Below, one piece after another: positions 9,451 through 17,281 of a stretch of DNA of 64,000 nucleotides (its first letter is position 1; every line of letters starts with the position of its first letter). Where the stretch lies: assembly GCA_024401115.1 (NCBI GenBank), contig JAKSLP010000005.1, positions 1 to 64,000 on the forward strand. Reading direction: 5' to 3'. The translations under genes and the position numbers were made by a program. The notes beneath the pieces are model-generated. The model saw only the letters and a list, made by a program, of their open reading frames with translations, was not told where the DNA came from and did no database searches. This DNA is from Bacteroidaceae bacterium. GTDB lineage: Bacteria > Bacteroidota > Bacteroidia > Bacteroidales > Bacteroidaceae.

Positions 9451-10529
9451 AACATATTAAATACATATTGCTATTTACTCTGCTGATATTTGGGGGTAAA
9501 TCTTTTGCTACTAATTTTAATGCACTGTACAATGATATAACGATTAGAACTCCTAATGGCTCTTTTGTTGCGGCAGGAGTTCTTAGATCGGGTGAATTGT
9601 CCAATCAGGAGAAAAGAGAATACCACTATAGGATTATTGCATCTGTACCTAATGCAATTTGTCTTAGTGAAGCAACTAGTACATATAATTGTCACAGTTA
9701 TGCTTGGAATATGTCGGAAGGGGGCGTTACATGTTGGCTTAATCAGTTTCCAGATTTACACAAGTATTGGGATGATAATAGTTATGTAGAGACAACTGCT
9801 CAGTATGGTACAAAAGTCTTTTTTCCTAATGGTGATCATTCCGCTATAAAGTCAACACGATATCCGGGTCGATATGAATCCAAAATAGGAGACGGATGTC
9901 TAGTCGTTCACGATTTGTATGGATTAAGTTCGATTTATGATGATTCTAATTTGAAGTTTTATGCCCCCAAACCTGTCATTATCAGTAATGACCGTATGAT
10001 TGGAGGAACAGAATTGGGATCATATGAAGTGAGTTGTGTGATAAAAAACACAACAGTCACATGGACTTATGATACCAATCTGGCTACAGCTGTTTTAACA
10101 GGGGCAAACCGAATTGTCCTACAGCCCAGAACCGCCACTTCTGTAGGTGATATGACTTTGACCGCTCAATTTAAAAATGGCAGTGGTGCAACGGTGTATT
10201 CATGCAGTTTTTATATTGGTATAGGAGGACCGCATTATAGAGATGTTTCTTTAGTTGTAAAACGCTCATCTGATGGAGCAGAAGTATATCCGTCAGGAAG
10301 CGGTTTGGCTCCTAATTCATATTATTATGCTTATCTGTCCAGTAGCGCACCATTAAATAATGTAATTTGGGGTGTTGATTCACATTTGCAGAATTTGTAC
10401 AGTGATAATAATTATATGTATTTTAGGACAGATTCTCAGGGATGGGGTATGCTGAATGTTTATGGGACTGTAAGTAGGTATGGTGTTAGCAAAAAACTAA
10501 TAGATGTCACACTTTATGGTAGCTACTAA
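9447..10529 (+). CDS. Secreted protein with a candidate Cys-His hydrolase site (NCHSYAW)
   Basis: A 360-residue protein with a signal peptide (MKHIKYILLFTLLIFGGKSFA). Residues about 70-140 contain YNCHSYAWNMSEGG and, some 45 residues later, FFPNGDHSAIKS. A buried-looking Cys-His followed by a second conserved His resembles the layout of NlpC/P60, CHAP and related papain-like folds, so a cysteine hydrolase is possible. The C-terminal half (from about residue 180) looks like Ig-type beta repeats. The start overlaps the preceding stop by four bases. I do not recognise a named family, and the catalytic role is inferred from the motif spacing only. Confidence 0.5.
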   Translation: MKHIKYILLFTLLIFGGKSFATNFNALYNDITIRTPNGSFVAAGVLRSGELSNQEKREYHYRIIASVPNAICLSEATSTYNCHSYAWNMSEGGVTCWLNQFPDLHKYWDDNSYVETTAQYGTKVFFPNGDHSAIKSTRYPGRYESKIGDGCLVVHDLYGLSSIYDDSNLKFYAPKPVIISNDRMIGGTELGSYEVSCVIKNTTVTWTYDTNLATAVLTGANRIVLQPRTATSVGDMTLTAQFKNGSGATVYSCSFYIGIGGPHYRDVSLVVKRSSDGAEVYPSGSGLAPNSYYYAYLSSSAPLNNVIWGVDSHLQNLYSDNNYMYFRTDSQGWGMLNVYGTVSRYGVSKKLIDVTLYGSY

Positions 10530-10543
10530 ACGTATATAATAGA

Positions 10544-10580
10544 ATGGGGCATGCCGCTATTAGGCATGTCCCATTTTTCC
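10544..10580 (+). terminator. Rho-independent terminator of the secreted-protein operon
   Basis: AATGGGGCATGCC and GGCATGTCCCATT form an almost perfect stem, followed by a T run, immediately after the operon's last stop. Confidence 0.8.
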
Positions 10581-10591
10581 CCCTTGAAGAA

Positions 10592-10623
10592 TTTGCTCAG
10601 AAAGAAATAATCAATTATTTTTG
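10592..10623 (+). promoter_or_regulatory. Intact promoter in front of an ATPase remnant
   Basis: TTTG at 10592-10595, a 20-nt spacer and TATTTTTG at 10616-10623 match the consensus. It is followed by a direct repeat of GCACAAAAAGTG at about 10625-10650, which could be an operator. What remains downstream is only the tail of a gene. Confidence 0.6.
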
Positions 10624-10899
10624 CAGCACAAAAAGTGTAGCACAAAAAGTGCTACATCTTTTCAGCATGTTTATGATAAACTGACATTCAATCAGGCCAT
10701 GCTGCTTCAGGCCATAGCTAAAGAAGGGGTTGTTCCAGCCATTAACAGCGGCAGTTTTATCCGAAAATATGCCCTGAAGGGCAGTAGCAGTGTGAACAAA
10801 TCACTTGGTTATCTGTTGGATAAAGAGCTGGTATACCGTTCCTCAAACGGTTATATGGTGTATAACAGGTATTTCGGTATATGGTTGAGTAATCTGTAA
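10621..10899 (+). pseudogene. C-terminal remnant of an AAA-family ATPase
   Basis: The open frame matches the C-terminal winged-helix segment of the Bacteroidetes archaeal-type ATPase family (pattern LTFNQAMLLQAIAKEG, GSSSVNKSLGYLLDKEL, NRYFGIWL). In intact members this follows an AAA domain with Walker A and B motifs, but here there is none. The frame begins at TTG inside the promoter box, and the first ATG (10699) falls within the domain, so no good start exists. The promoter is preserved and the rest of the gene appears deleted. An intact small protein is less likely. Confidence 0.65.
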
Positions 10900-10964
10900 A
10901 ATTTTAAGATTATACATTTCCATAACAGTCATTCATCTGTAACACTATTACAAGGATTAATGAT

Positions 10965-10994
10965 AAAAAAGCCATTCGAAAGAATGGCTTTTTT
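10965..10994 (+). terminator. Rho-independent terminator after the ATPase remnant
   Basis: AAAAAAGCCATTC, a GAAA loop and GAATGGCTTTTTT form a perfect stem with a T tail. Confidence 0.85.
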
Positions 10995-11020
10995 CATGTA
11001 TAGGAAACCTATTCTTTTAC

Positions 11021-11069
11021 CCTTTACCAGCACCCTTCGGGCAGCATGGTGGCATAATCGGTCGTGGCA
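11021..11069 (-). repeat. Amidase 3'-tail repeat, copy R1
   Basis: About 49 bp match the 3' end of the amidase gene at 18678. Read on the minus strand it encodes ATTDYATMLPEGCW and a TAA stop. It is the most diverged copy (L and C substitutions) but stays in frame. Confidence 0.8.
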
Positions 11070-11244
11070 GGAAGGTTTATTACAAGGAATTAAGAGAATG
11101 AGGTGACAAGAACAGTTCCCAGCAAAAAGTCCCCAGTTCTTAGCTAAAAATCCCTAAATCATAGAAATCCGTACTGTTTTTCTTGGTGGTTTAAGCTAAA
11201 AATGTCAAATTTGCATGTTGTATGGTGCGTTTTGCGCCGCATAC

Positions 11245-11262
11245 TGCATGTTGCAACATGCA
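11245..11262. promoter_or_regulatory. Perfect 18-bp palindrome upstream of the AAA ATPase
   Basis: TGCATGTTGCAACATGCA is a perfect palindrome about 50 bp before the ATG at 11313, so it is a candidate dimeric-repressor operator. Confidence 0.5.
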
Positions 11263-11312
11263 TATTATGGTTAAACTTGCACTTTTCATTGTGCATTTAA
11301 ATATGTTTTACT

Positions 11313-12491
11313 ATGGATTTGACATTGATTGAATATATGAATGAGCAGTTGAGTCTTGTCTCAACTGACTTTAAGCGCTATATGTACGACAAGTTGCCGT
11401 GGGAGGCAAGGCTTGTCGGTTTGATGGGACCTCGTGGTGTCGGTAAATCCACAATGATACTCCAGCACATCAAGGAACAAACCGAAAATGTACAAGACAA
11501 GAGTCTGTATGTTTCGGCTGACCACAGTTATTTTTCAACCCACTCGCTCATTGACACTGCAGCTCAGTTTGTCCGCGAGGGAGGGGAATGGCTTTATATC
11601 GACGAGGTTCACAAATACGAAGGATGGTCGTCTGAACTGAAACAAGTTTACGATTCCCATCCCAAACTGCATGTGTTCTTCACCGGTTCCTCTGTCCTTA
11701 ATATATTGGAAGGAGAAGCCGATCTTAGCCGAAGGGTGCTCCTTTTCAATATGCAAGGTCTGTCGTTCCGCGAGTACCTTGAACTGTTTCATGATATAAA
11801 GACACCCGTCCGTTCCTTCGAGGAAGTCCTGGATGGGAAGATACGGGTAGAAGGAGTCGAGCATCCTCTTCCTTTGTTTTACCATTATCTTCACGAAGGT
11901 TATTATCCGTTCTCGCTTGAAGGCCACTTTCAACAGCGTCTTCAGCAGGTGATACGTCTGACCATGGAGGTTGACATACCGCAGTATGCCAATATGACTC
12001 CTGCAACAGGACGGAAGCTTCGTCGTATGCTTGGCATCATTGCAGGTAATGTTCCCTACAAACCAGAGGCAACATCCCTTGCCAATGAGATAAAGGTAAG
12101 CCGAAATGATATTCCGACATACCTGATGTATATGGAGAAAGCCGGCATGATTGGACAACTCCGGGAGAGTGTTGGAGGTATGCGCGAGTTGGGCAAAACC
12201 GAGAAAGTGTATCTTGACAACACTAATATGATATACGTCATGACTGGCGAGAATGCCAATACCGGAAATGTTCGCGAAACCTTCTTTTATAATCAGACAA
12301 GACTCAATCTGGAGGTGACATCTTCCAGGGTTTCTGATTTCCAGATTGGCAAATATACATTTGAGGTGGGAGGGAAGAAGAAAGGAAACAAGCAGGTGAA
12401 GGATGTAGAGAACGCATACATAGTCCGTGACGATACGGAATATGCAAGCGGGCAGTTCCTGCCTTTGTGGAGCTTTGGCTTGCTCTACTAA
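11313..12491 (+). CDS. AAA ATPase with DUF4143-type C-terminus
   Basis: 392 residues. The Walker A motif GPRGVGKST is near residue 40 and Walker B YIDEVHKYEGW near residue 93, followed by the sensor-like FFTGSS. This is the AAA_14 layout, and the C-terminal part resembles DUF4143. The C-terminal segment VSDFQIGKYTFEVGGKKK may be the remains of a PD-(D/E)XK nuclease-like fold (D then E-x-G-x-K). Members are numerous in Bacteroidales genomes and their role is unclear; defence or toxin-like roles have been suggested for relatives. The gene stands alone between amidase-tail repeats R1 and R2, with a palindrome upstream. Confidence 0.8.
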   Translation: MDLTLIEYMNEQLSLVSTDFKRYMYDKLPWEARLVGLMGPRGVGKSTMILQHIKEQTENVQDKSLYVSADHSYFSTHSLIDTAAQFVREGGEWLYIDEVHKYEGWSSELKQVYDSHPKLHVFFTGSSVLNILEGEADLSRRVLLFNMQGLSFREYLELFHDIKTPVRSFEEVLDGKIRVEGVEHPLPLFYHYLHEGYYPFSLEGHFQQRLQQVIRLTMEVDIPQYANMTPATGRKLRRMLGIIAGNVPYKPEATSLANEIKVSRNDIPTYLMYMEKAGMIGQLRESVGGMRELGKTEKVYLDNTNMIYVMTGENANTGNVRETFFYNQTRLNLEVTSSRVSDFQIGKYTFEVGGKKKGNKQVKDVENAYIVRDDTEYASGQFLPLWSFGLLY

Positions 12492-12566
12492 TCCTCAAGT
12501 ACCGTATTGGATGGCTTACTCGCGATGTGGGGGGTATTATTTAGCCACATTTTTTCAGATTCGTGA

Positions 12567-12626
12567 CTTACCAGAACCCTTCGGGCTGCATGGTGGCATA
12601 ATCGGTCGTGGCATCAAAACAGGGGG
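12567..12626 (-). repeat. Amidase 3'-tail repeat, copy R2
   Basis: 60 bp. On the minus strand it encodes CFDATTDYATMQPEGFW and a stop, in frame with the C-terminus of the amidase at 18678-19148. Confidence 0.85.
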
Positions 12627-12665
12627 TGTCCTTATGATGGCACACCTGTTTGTTTATATGATTGA

Positions 12666-12848
12666 TTAAAAGCTAGGAATGGGTTCTTTATATAGTTTTA
12701 CAAAAACCTCTCTTGCAGGTACGATTATAGGCCGGCCATCCTTGTCAGACTGGACGACATTCTGATTCAGCATGGCTTTCTGGCGCAATGTGCGATATTC
12801 TGCCAATTCTAATCCCTTTATAATCAAATCACGCTCTTCCTTAGACAT
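12666..12848 (-). CDS. Small protein in a zeta-toxin operon (possible partner)
   Basis: A 60-residue protein with a helical N-terminus (KGLELAEYRTLRQKAMLNQ) and then a short strand region (GRPIIVPAREVFVKLYK). It overlaps the preceding zeta-toxin remnant by 8 nt, so it was translationally coupled to it. I recall small genes of this kind paired with zeta-type kinases in Bacteroides, where they may be antitoxins or accessories. The coding frame is intact although the toxin is not. No family can be assigned with certainty. Confidence 0.5.
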   Translation of the reverse strand: MSKEERDLIIKGLELAEYRTLRQKAMLNQNVVQSDKDGRPIIVPAREVFVKLYKEPIPSF

Positions 12849-13125
12849 ATTCTTTTATTTTTTTGAATAGTTCCACATTGTAGACGGTCTCTTCATTTAA
12901 ATCACCATCAGCCACTATAATCCTTGGATTACTCTGGTTTTCAATAAGCATCCAAGAGTCAACGATCGGCATGTAGATATTAAATAAGTTTCTAATTCCT
13001 GCATGATACCTTCGAAGTATCACCTCTAAGGGAATGTTATGTCCCCCTTCTCTTACTCTTTGAGCTACACGTTCTACTGCATGGGCTGGGGTCGGTAACC
13101 AAAATGACCCCATGCCATTCGTCAT
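12841..13125 (-). pseudogene. Zeta-toxin-like kinase, C-terminal fragment
   Basis: The 94-residue frame begins MTNGMGSFWLPTPAHAVERV and continues RVREGGHNIPLEVILRRY and NLFNIYMPIVDSW. That is the C-terminal half of the Bacteroides zeta-toxin family (UDP-sugar kinase-like P-loop proteins), where the GGHxIP motif and following arginines bind phosphates. The N-terminal half with Walker A and the catalytic aspartate is missing, and upstream there is only non-coding DNA. The toxin is therefore predicted to be inactive. The 60-residue partner gene downstream survives. Confidence 0.65.
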
Positions 13126-13234
13126 CTACTTTACAAAGGTAAAACTATTAATTCAATGTGCAAAACAATGAAACGGTTTTTTATTCTAAAAATCATAACC
13201 TATTGCATTTCTGCCGCAATGAAACAAAAAAAAT

Positions 13235-13275
13235 AAAAGTTCACAAACTTGTGAACCACAAACTTGTGAACTTTT
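13235..13275. terminator. Hairpin with T tract between zeta and hip modules
   Basis: AAAAGTTCACAA and TTGTGAACTTTT form a 12-bp stem with an internal CACAAACTTGTGAA repeat. T runs lie on the plus-strand side, so it could terminate in either direction. Confidence 0.6.
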
Positions 13276-13284
13276 GTTTTTTTA

Positions 13285-13347
13285 CCCTTTACCAGAACCC
13301 TTCGGGCTGCATGGTGGCATAATCGGTCGTGGTATCAAAGCAGGGGG
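13285..13347 (-). repeat. Amidase 3'-tail repeat, copy R3
   Basis: 63 bp. On the minus strand it encodes CFDTTTDYATMQPEGFW and a stop. Confidence 0.85.
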
Positions 13348-13370
13348 CCGGCATATATGATGTTTTATAT

Positions 13371-13468
13371 TCGAAAAGATATAATTGTATGGGATAATTG
13401 CATTTTTACATTAAAAATGATGTAATTTAATAAACAATAGCTATATTTGCATCCGAAAGGATATAATT
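13371..13468 (+). promoter_or_regulatory. hipBST promoter and repeated operator
   Basis: TATATTTG at 13442-13449 is the -7 box. Just after it, ATCC-GAAA-GGAT (13451-13462) is an inverted repeat of the kind HipB-family repressors bind. A near copy (TTCGAAAAGATATAATT, 13370-13386) lies about 80 bp upstream. Autoregulation by HipB is inferred. Confidence 0.55.
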
Positions 13469-13480
13469 TAACTATATATA

Positions 13481-13687
13481 ATGGAAAGAACGCAACTATC
13501 CCAAACGGTAAAGAACCTACGCAAGGAGTATGGATTAACCCAAGAGGAATTAGCCATGAAGTCGGGAGTAGGACTAAACTTTGTGCGTAACCTGGAGCAA
13601 GGGAAACCCACTCTCCGCATGGACAAGGTGAATCAGCTGCTCGACCTGTTCAACTACACACTGACGGCCACACCCAAGTACTTATGA
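13481..13687 (+). CDS. hipB: HipB-like XRE-family antitoxin/repressor
   Basis: A 68-residue helix-turn-helix protein (TVKNLRKEYGLTQEELAMKSGVGLNFVRNLEQGKPT) of the XRE/Cro type, the DNA-binding component of hip modules. It is preceded by a TATATTTG promoter and an inverted-repeat operator, which fits autoregulation. Its stop overlaps the start of the next gene (13684), giving tight coupling. The three-gene order B-S-T matches the tripartite HipBST systems described in enteric bacteria, in which HipB is the DNA-binding subunit. Confidence 0.82.
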   Translation: MERTQLSQTVKNLRKEYGLTQEELAMKSGVGLNFVRNLEQGKPTLRMDKVNQLLDLFNYTLTATPKYL

Positions 13688-14004
13688 GACAAGCCAGGAT
13701 ATACAGAAAAGACAGATTTGCAGGAATGCTGACCGAAGACGGAGGTGAATACACTTTCCAATATGATGAAGCGTATCTTTCTGACCAGTCATCGGTTGCC
13801 ATCAGTCTCACGCTGCCACTGCAGAAGGAGGCTTTCAGAAGTCCTGTTTTGTTTCCATTCTTCGATGGATTGATTCCTGAAGGATGGCTGCTTGATGTTG
13901 CCTTGCGTAATACGGATATCAGTATGCTCGACCGTATGTCGCTCCTCCTGCTCTGCTGCAAGGAGTGCATCGGGAGTGTTAGTGTTGTCCCTGATAATGA
14001 ATAG
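13684..14004 (+). CDS. hipS: HipS-like protein (free-standing HipA N-terminal domain)
   Basis: A 106-residue protein beginning MRQARIYRKDRFAGMLTED and including SLTLPLQKEAFRS and PFFDGLIPEGWLLD, which is the N-subdomain-1 normally fused at the N-terminus of HipA kinases. Here it is encoded separately and ends at TAG (14002-14004), just as the kinase gene begins. In the E. coli HipBST system the small HipS protein is the antitoxin that restrains the HipT kinase; by analogy this gene may be the neutraliser. The frame is complete with no sign of decay. Confidence 0.78.
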   Translation: MRQARIYRKDRFAGMLTEDGGEYTFQYDEAYLSDQSSVAISLTLPLQKEAFRSPVLFPFFDGLIPEGWLLDVALRNTDISMLDRMSLLLLCCKECIGSVSVVPDNE

Positions 14005-14941
14005 ACACATGTGCAAGTGCTTATATTGCTATAAAGACCTGGAGGAGGGCCAGAAAGACTTTCACCCTCAGTGCGCCCGTAAATTCTTTGGGACAAAGGT
14101 GGCTCCAATCATGGAATACCGGCGTGAGGATTTAGATGGTTTGGCTGCCCAGATTATTCAGGCCCAGACATCATTGACGGGCGTGCAACCCAAACTGTCT
14201 TTGAACCTTCATAAACACGAAGGATGTAATCGGCTTACCGTTGTGGGCTTGTGGGGCGATTACATCTTTAAGCCGCAGACTGACCATTATCCCGAATTGC
14301 CCGAAAATGAAGACCTGACGATGCATATGGCCGAGGCGGCTCGCATAAAGGTGGTGCCTCATTCGCTCATCAGACTGGCAGATGGAAGCCTGGGATATAT
14401 TACCCGGCGCATTGACCGCGCCAAGAAGGGAGAGAAGATAGACATGGAAGATATGTGTCAGCTTACGCTGCATCCTACTGAGTACAAATACAAGAGCTCG
14501 TATGAACAGATTGCCAAGGCTATTACAGCACATAGTACCACGCCCAAACTTGATTTGGTGAACTACATGCAGGTGCTGTTGTTCTCGTTCATCACTGGCA
14601 ATAATGACATGCACCTCAAGAACTTCTCGCTCTACCGCCCTAAGAGATTTTATCAGCTAGCTCCTGCCTATGATCTGCTGAATGTGGCGATAGCAAATCC
14701 GCGCGATAAAGAAGAACTGGCCCTGTCGCTAAACGGTAAGAAGGCAAAGCTCAAGTTGCAGGATTTCCTTAAGGCATCTGTCTCGATGGGGATAGAGGAG
14801 CGTATCACGTCCCAACTCATCGACAGCATGCGTAATGCGCTGCCCATGTGGACAGAACTGATTAAATCCTCATTCCTCAGCTATGAGATGCAGGAAGCGT
14901 ATATAAACCTCATTAGCAGCAGGCTCAAAGCTTTGAGATGA
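13997..14941 (+). CDS. hipT: HipT-like serine/threonine kinase toxin
   Basis: A kinase of about 314 residues lacking the HipA N-terminal domain. It has a short Cys-rich start (CKCLYCYKD, with a further Cys in HPQCARKF), the glycine-rich/phosphorylated-loop region SLTGVQPKLSL, the catalytic loop NNDMHLKNFS and the metal-binding YDLLN. HipA-type kinases phosphorylate aminoacyl-tRNA synthetases such as GltX; HipT of E. coli targets TrpS. The target here is unknown. I use the ATG at 13997, which overlaps the hipS stop; an ATG at 14009 is also possible. All key kinase residues are present. Confidence 0.8.
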   Translation: MNRHMCKCLYCYKDLEEGQKDFHPQCARKFFGTKVAPIMEYRREDLDGLAAQIIQAQTSLTGVQPKLSLNLHKHEGCNRLTVVGLWGDYIFKPQTDHYPELPENEDLTMHMAEAARIKVVPHSLIRLADGSLGYITRRIDRAKKGEKIDMEDMCQLTLHPTEYKYKSSYEQIAKAITAHSTTPKLDLVNYMQVLLFSFITGNNDMHLKNFSLYRPKRFYQLAPAYDLLNVAIANPRDKEELALSLNGKKAKLKLQDFLKASVSMGIEERITSQLIDSMRNALPMWTELIKSSFLSYEMQEAYINLISSRLKALR

Positions 14942-14972
14942 TTTCTGGTAACATCTCTTTATTTTCTTGAGC

Positions 14973-15047
14973 ACCTTACCAGCCCCCTTCGGGCTGCATG
15001 GTGGCATAATCGGTCGTGGTATCATAGCTGGGGCATTTCTTCAGCCA
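14973..15047 (-). repeat. Amidase 3'-tail repeat, copy R4
   Basis: 75 bp, slightly longer than R1-R3. It includes the LKKCP region and on the minus strand encodes TTDYATMQPEGGW and a stop. Confidence 0.85.
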
Positions 15048-15149
15048 TTTTAGAGTAGCGACATTTGGTGTTTCTTCTATTTCTAGTTCAAAAGACCGTT
15101 GTTAATCAACCAAAGTTTCCCAAAAATCATAGATAAGAGTCTGTAGAAT

Positions 15150-15180
15150 TTTGTGAATGATAAAGAAAAGTGTATTTTTG
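15150..15180 (+). promoter_or_regulatory. Promoter of the YafQ-type toxin-antitoxin pair
   Basis: TTTG (15150-15153), 19 nt and TATTTTTG (15173-15180). The antitoxin ATG is at 15204. Confidence 0.75.
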
Positions 15181-15203
15181 CAGAAACAAATAAACGGTAG
15201 GTT

Positions 15204-15431
15204 ATGGATACGATTACAATACCTCAGCAGGCAGAGATGACTATAAAAATCTCTGATGTTTCAATTATTAATGATGTTCGCCGTATTCTTAAGCGAATTA
15301 ATGGTGTTGAGTCCATCACTGTTAAGAAGACTAAGAGTGAGGTTGAACTCTCTTTGGACGAAGCACATAAGGGTAAAGTCACTCATTGGGATAGTGTAGA
15401 AGATTACTTTAATACGATGCTATCCAAATGA
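15204..15431 (+). CDS. Type II antitoxin of a RelE/YafQ module
   Basis: A 75-residue protein with a beta-strand-rich start (TITIPQQAEMTIKISD), a helix (SIINDVRRILKRI) and an acidic amphipathic C-terminus, as expected for an antitoxin whose tail wraps the toxin. It overlaps the toxin gene by four bases (ATGA). The family is not one I can name, although its position directly before a YafQ-type RNase is diagnostic. A consensus promoter precedes it. The pair sits between repeats R4 and R5. Confidence 0.75.
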   Translation: MDTITIPQQAEMTIKISDVSIINDVRRILKRINGVESITVKKTKSEVELSLDEAHKGKVTHWDSVEDYFNTMLSK

Positions 15432-15706
15432 AGTACTCTTTATCTACAACCAAGAAATTTGACAAAGCTGTTCGCCGTTGCATTGCAAGAGGATACAGTC
15501 TAGAAAAACTTCAGGAAGCAATGGTTATTCTCCAAAATACAGGGACATTGCCTCCAGAATACAGACCTCATAAGTTGTCAGGTTTCAAAGGAAACCGTAC
15601 ATGGGAATGCCATATAGAACCCGATTGGTTGCTGGTTTGGGAACAGTATGATGATGAACTCATTCTCATCATGATCTCAACCGGAACACATTCCGACTTG
15701 TTCTAA
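15428..15706 (+). CDS. YafQ/RelE-family mRNA interferase toxin
   Basis: A 92-residue RelE-fold protein. The segments YRPHKLSGFKGNRTWECHIEPDWLLVW and STGTHSDLF match the YafQ subfamily, whose catalytic residues are histidines and an aspartate in exactly these blocks (H in PHKL, H and D in HIEPD, H in GTHSDLF). Such toxins cleave mRNA in the ribosomal A site. All expected residues are visible and the length is normal, so it should be active. It is coupled to the antitoxin by a four-base overlap. Confidence 0.88.
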   Translation: MKYSLSTTKKFDKAVRRCIARGYSLEKLQEAMVILQNTGTLPPEYRPHKLSGFKGNRTWECHIEPDWLLVWEQYDDELILIMISTGTHSDLF

Positions 15707-15783
15707 TTTTAGAAAAATCCTAACTTGTGAATAAGAGACAGGCCCCTGACACCTGAAAATGGTTTCAGGGGACGGTCCTTTTG

Positions 15784-15846
15784 CCCTTTACCAGCCCCCT
15801 TCGGGCTGCATGGTGGCATAATCGGTCATGGCATCAAAGCAGGGGC
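15784..15846 (-). repeat. Amidase 3'-tail repeat, copy R5
   Basis: 63 bp. On the minus strand it encodes CFDAMTDYATMQPEGGW and a stop. It lies within 10 bp of the 3' end of the next (minus-strand) ATPase gene. Confidence 0.85.
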
Positions 15847-15854
15847 GGTCTCCT

Positions 15855-17209
15855 TTATAAAAAAAGAGTCAAATAGATAGGTACGTAAAGCATCTGTCCT
15901 TCTTTAGCCAAGTCTTTTGTGTAAAGGAGGTAGCGATTAAGGATGCGGTTAGAGTACTTATCGCAGAAATCATCAAGGGATGTATGCTTTTTATAACCTG
16001 ATGATTTGACCTCAATGGGGCAAATCTTGTTCCCTCGGCTGAGGATAAAGTCAATCTCGTAGATGTGCTTGTAATCTGTCTCGCCCTCTTTTGTTTGCTT
16101 GTTCCACGTGTGGTAAAAGAGTTTGTTTCCTGCTACTGTAAGCATTTGGGCAATGATGTTCTCGTAGATATAGCCAAGGTTCGCATCCAATTTGTCGCTA
16201 AGAAGTTTCTCGTAAATTATATTCTCTGTATAATCCTTGTCCCAGAAAGCCATGGTCACCATCAAACCGTATCACCCACGAACATTTTAAATTTATCAAA
16301 GTTGGTAGCAATAGGCATACCTACATTAGGATCATTGGCATGGTACGCTATGTTTACGCACTTACTGTCTTCCAATGCCTTGAGCAACTCCACTCGTTTC
16401 TCTTCATCAACATTCCCTATGTAGGTTGAAGGTGTATAGCGGTTCTTGTTGCTTGACAATGCGGAAGGTATGGACATGAACATTTGCGATACTTTGCCAG
16501 AAGGGTCAATCTTGAGGAAATCATCCGCATAGAGCTGGATGATCTTTCGTTTGGCAGCATCCACTTTCCCGAAATTGTTAGTGTCTAGATAAGCATTTAC
16601 CGCCTGTGGCATACCGCCAACGAGCATGTAGAGGCGCAGGTTCCTTTGTGCCTCTCGATGGGCCGACTGCAAGGGAATACGTTTCTCCCAGAAAGTCCTT
16701 AGCATAGGTATGGTTACCTCGTCACCCAGTGCCCAGCGGAACTCCTCGTAATCCATAGGGTACATTTGTATTTTGTCCTCCTCGCTTGGGATGGTAATAT
16801 TCTCTGTGTTCTTCTTGATGCTGATTAGAGAGCCAGTCTCAATATAGTCATATCTACCATCTTCAACGAGATACTTGATTGCCTGACGTGCATTAGGGCA
16901 TTTTTGAACCTCATCAAAGATGATGACTGACTTCCGTGTTTCCAGTTTCTTCTTAAAGATTGTTTGAAGACGAAGGAAGATGAAGTCTAGGTCCATTAAG
17001 TCATCAAACAGATCTTTTATCTCGTTGCTGGCTTTGTTGAAGTCAATGAGAATGTATGACAGGTATTCCTTGCGTGCAAATTCTTCAACAATAGTTGATT
17101 TACCCACTCGACGGGCACCTTCAATGAGGAGTGCGCTTTTACCATTATTCTCGTTTTTCCAGCTAAGAATCTTGTCGTAAATCTTACGTTTGAATACCCT
17201 AGTTTCCAT
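15855..17209 (-). pseudogene. AAA ATPase (AAA_14/DUF4143) with one frameshift
   Basis: Two adjoining frames make one protein. 17209-16262 gives METRVFKRK, Walker A GARRVGKST, Walker B VIIFDEVQKCP and the helical middle; 16265-15855 gives the C-terminal part with EIDFILSRGNKICPIEVKSS, a PD-(D/E)XK-like D...ExK signature. At about 16262-16270 the reading shifts: restoring one G in the short G run would read VGDTGLMVTMAF across the junction. A single-base deletion, a sequencing error or programmed slippage are all possible; a recent inactivating deletion is simplest. The start at 17209 lies just after a consensus promoter. Confidence 0.75.
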
Positions 17210-17228
17210 GATGTGCAATTTATTTGCG

Positions 17229-17260
17229 CAAATATACTGATAAACAGTATAATATGCAAA
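17229..17260 (-). promoter_or_regulatory. Promoter of the frameshifted ATPase
   Basis: On the minus strand, TTTG (17257-17260), 20 nt and TATATTTG (17229-17236) precede the ATG at 17209. Confidence 0.7.
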
Positions 17261-17281
17261 CATTATCCCATAAAAAACCTG

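Larger units (their letters stand above)
10900..11312. other. Intergenic region holding a terminator, an amidase-tail repeat and a palindrome
   Basis: No gene was found here. It contains a terminator at 10965-10994, repeat copy R1 at 11021-11069, and an upstream region of the next ATPase with a perfect palindrome at 11245-11262. Confidence 0.7.
13126..13480. other. Intergenic region with hairpin, repeat R3 and hipB operator
   Basis: No gene was found here. It contains a long hairpin (13235-13275), repeat copy R3 (13285-13347) and the hipBST control region (13371-13468). Confidence 0.7.
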
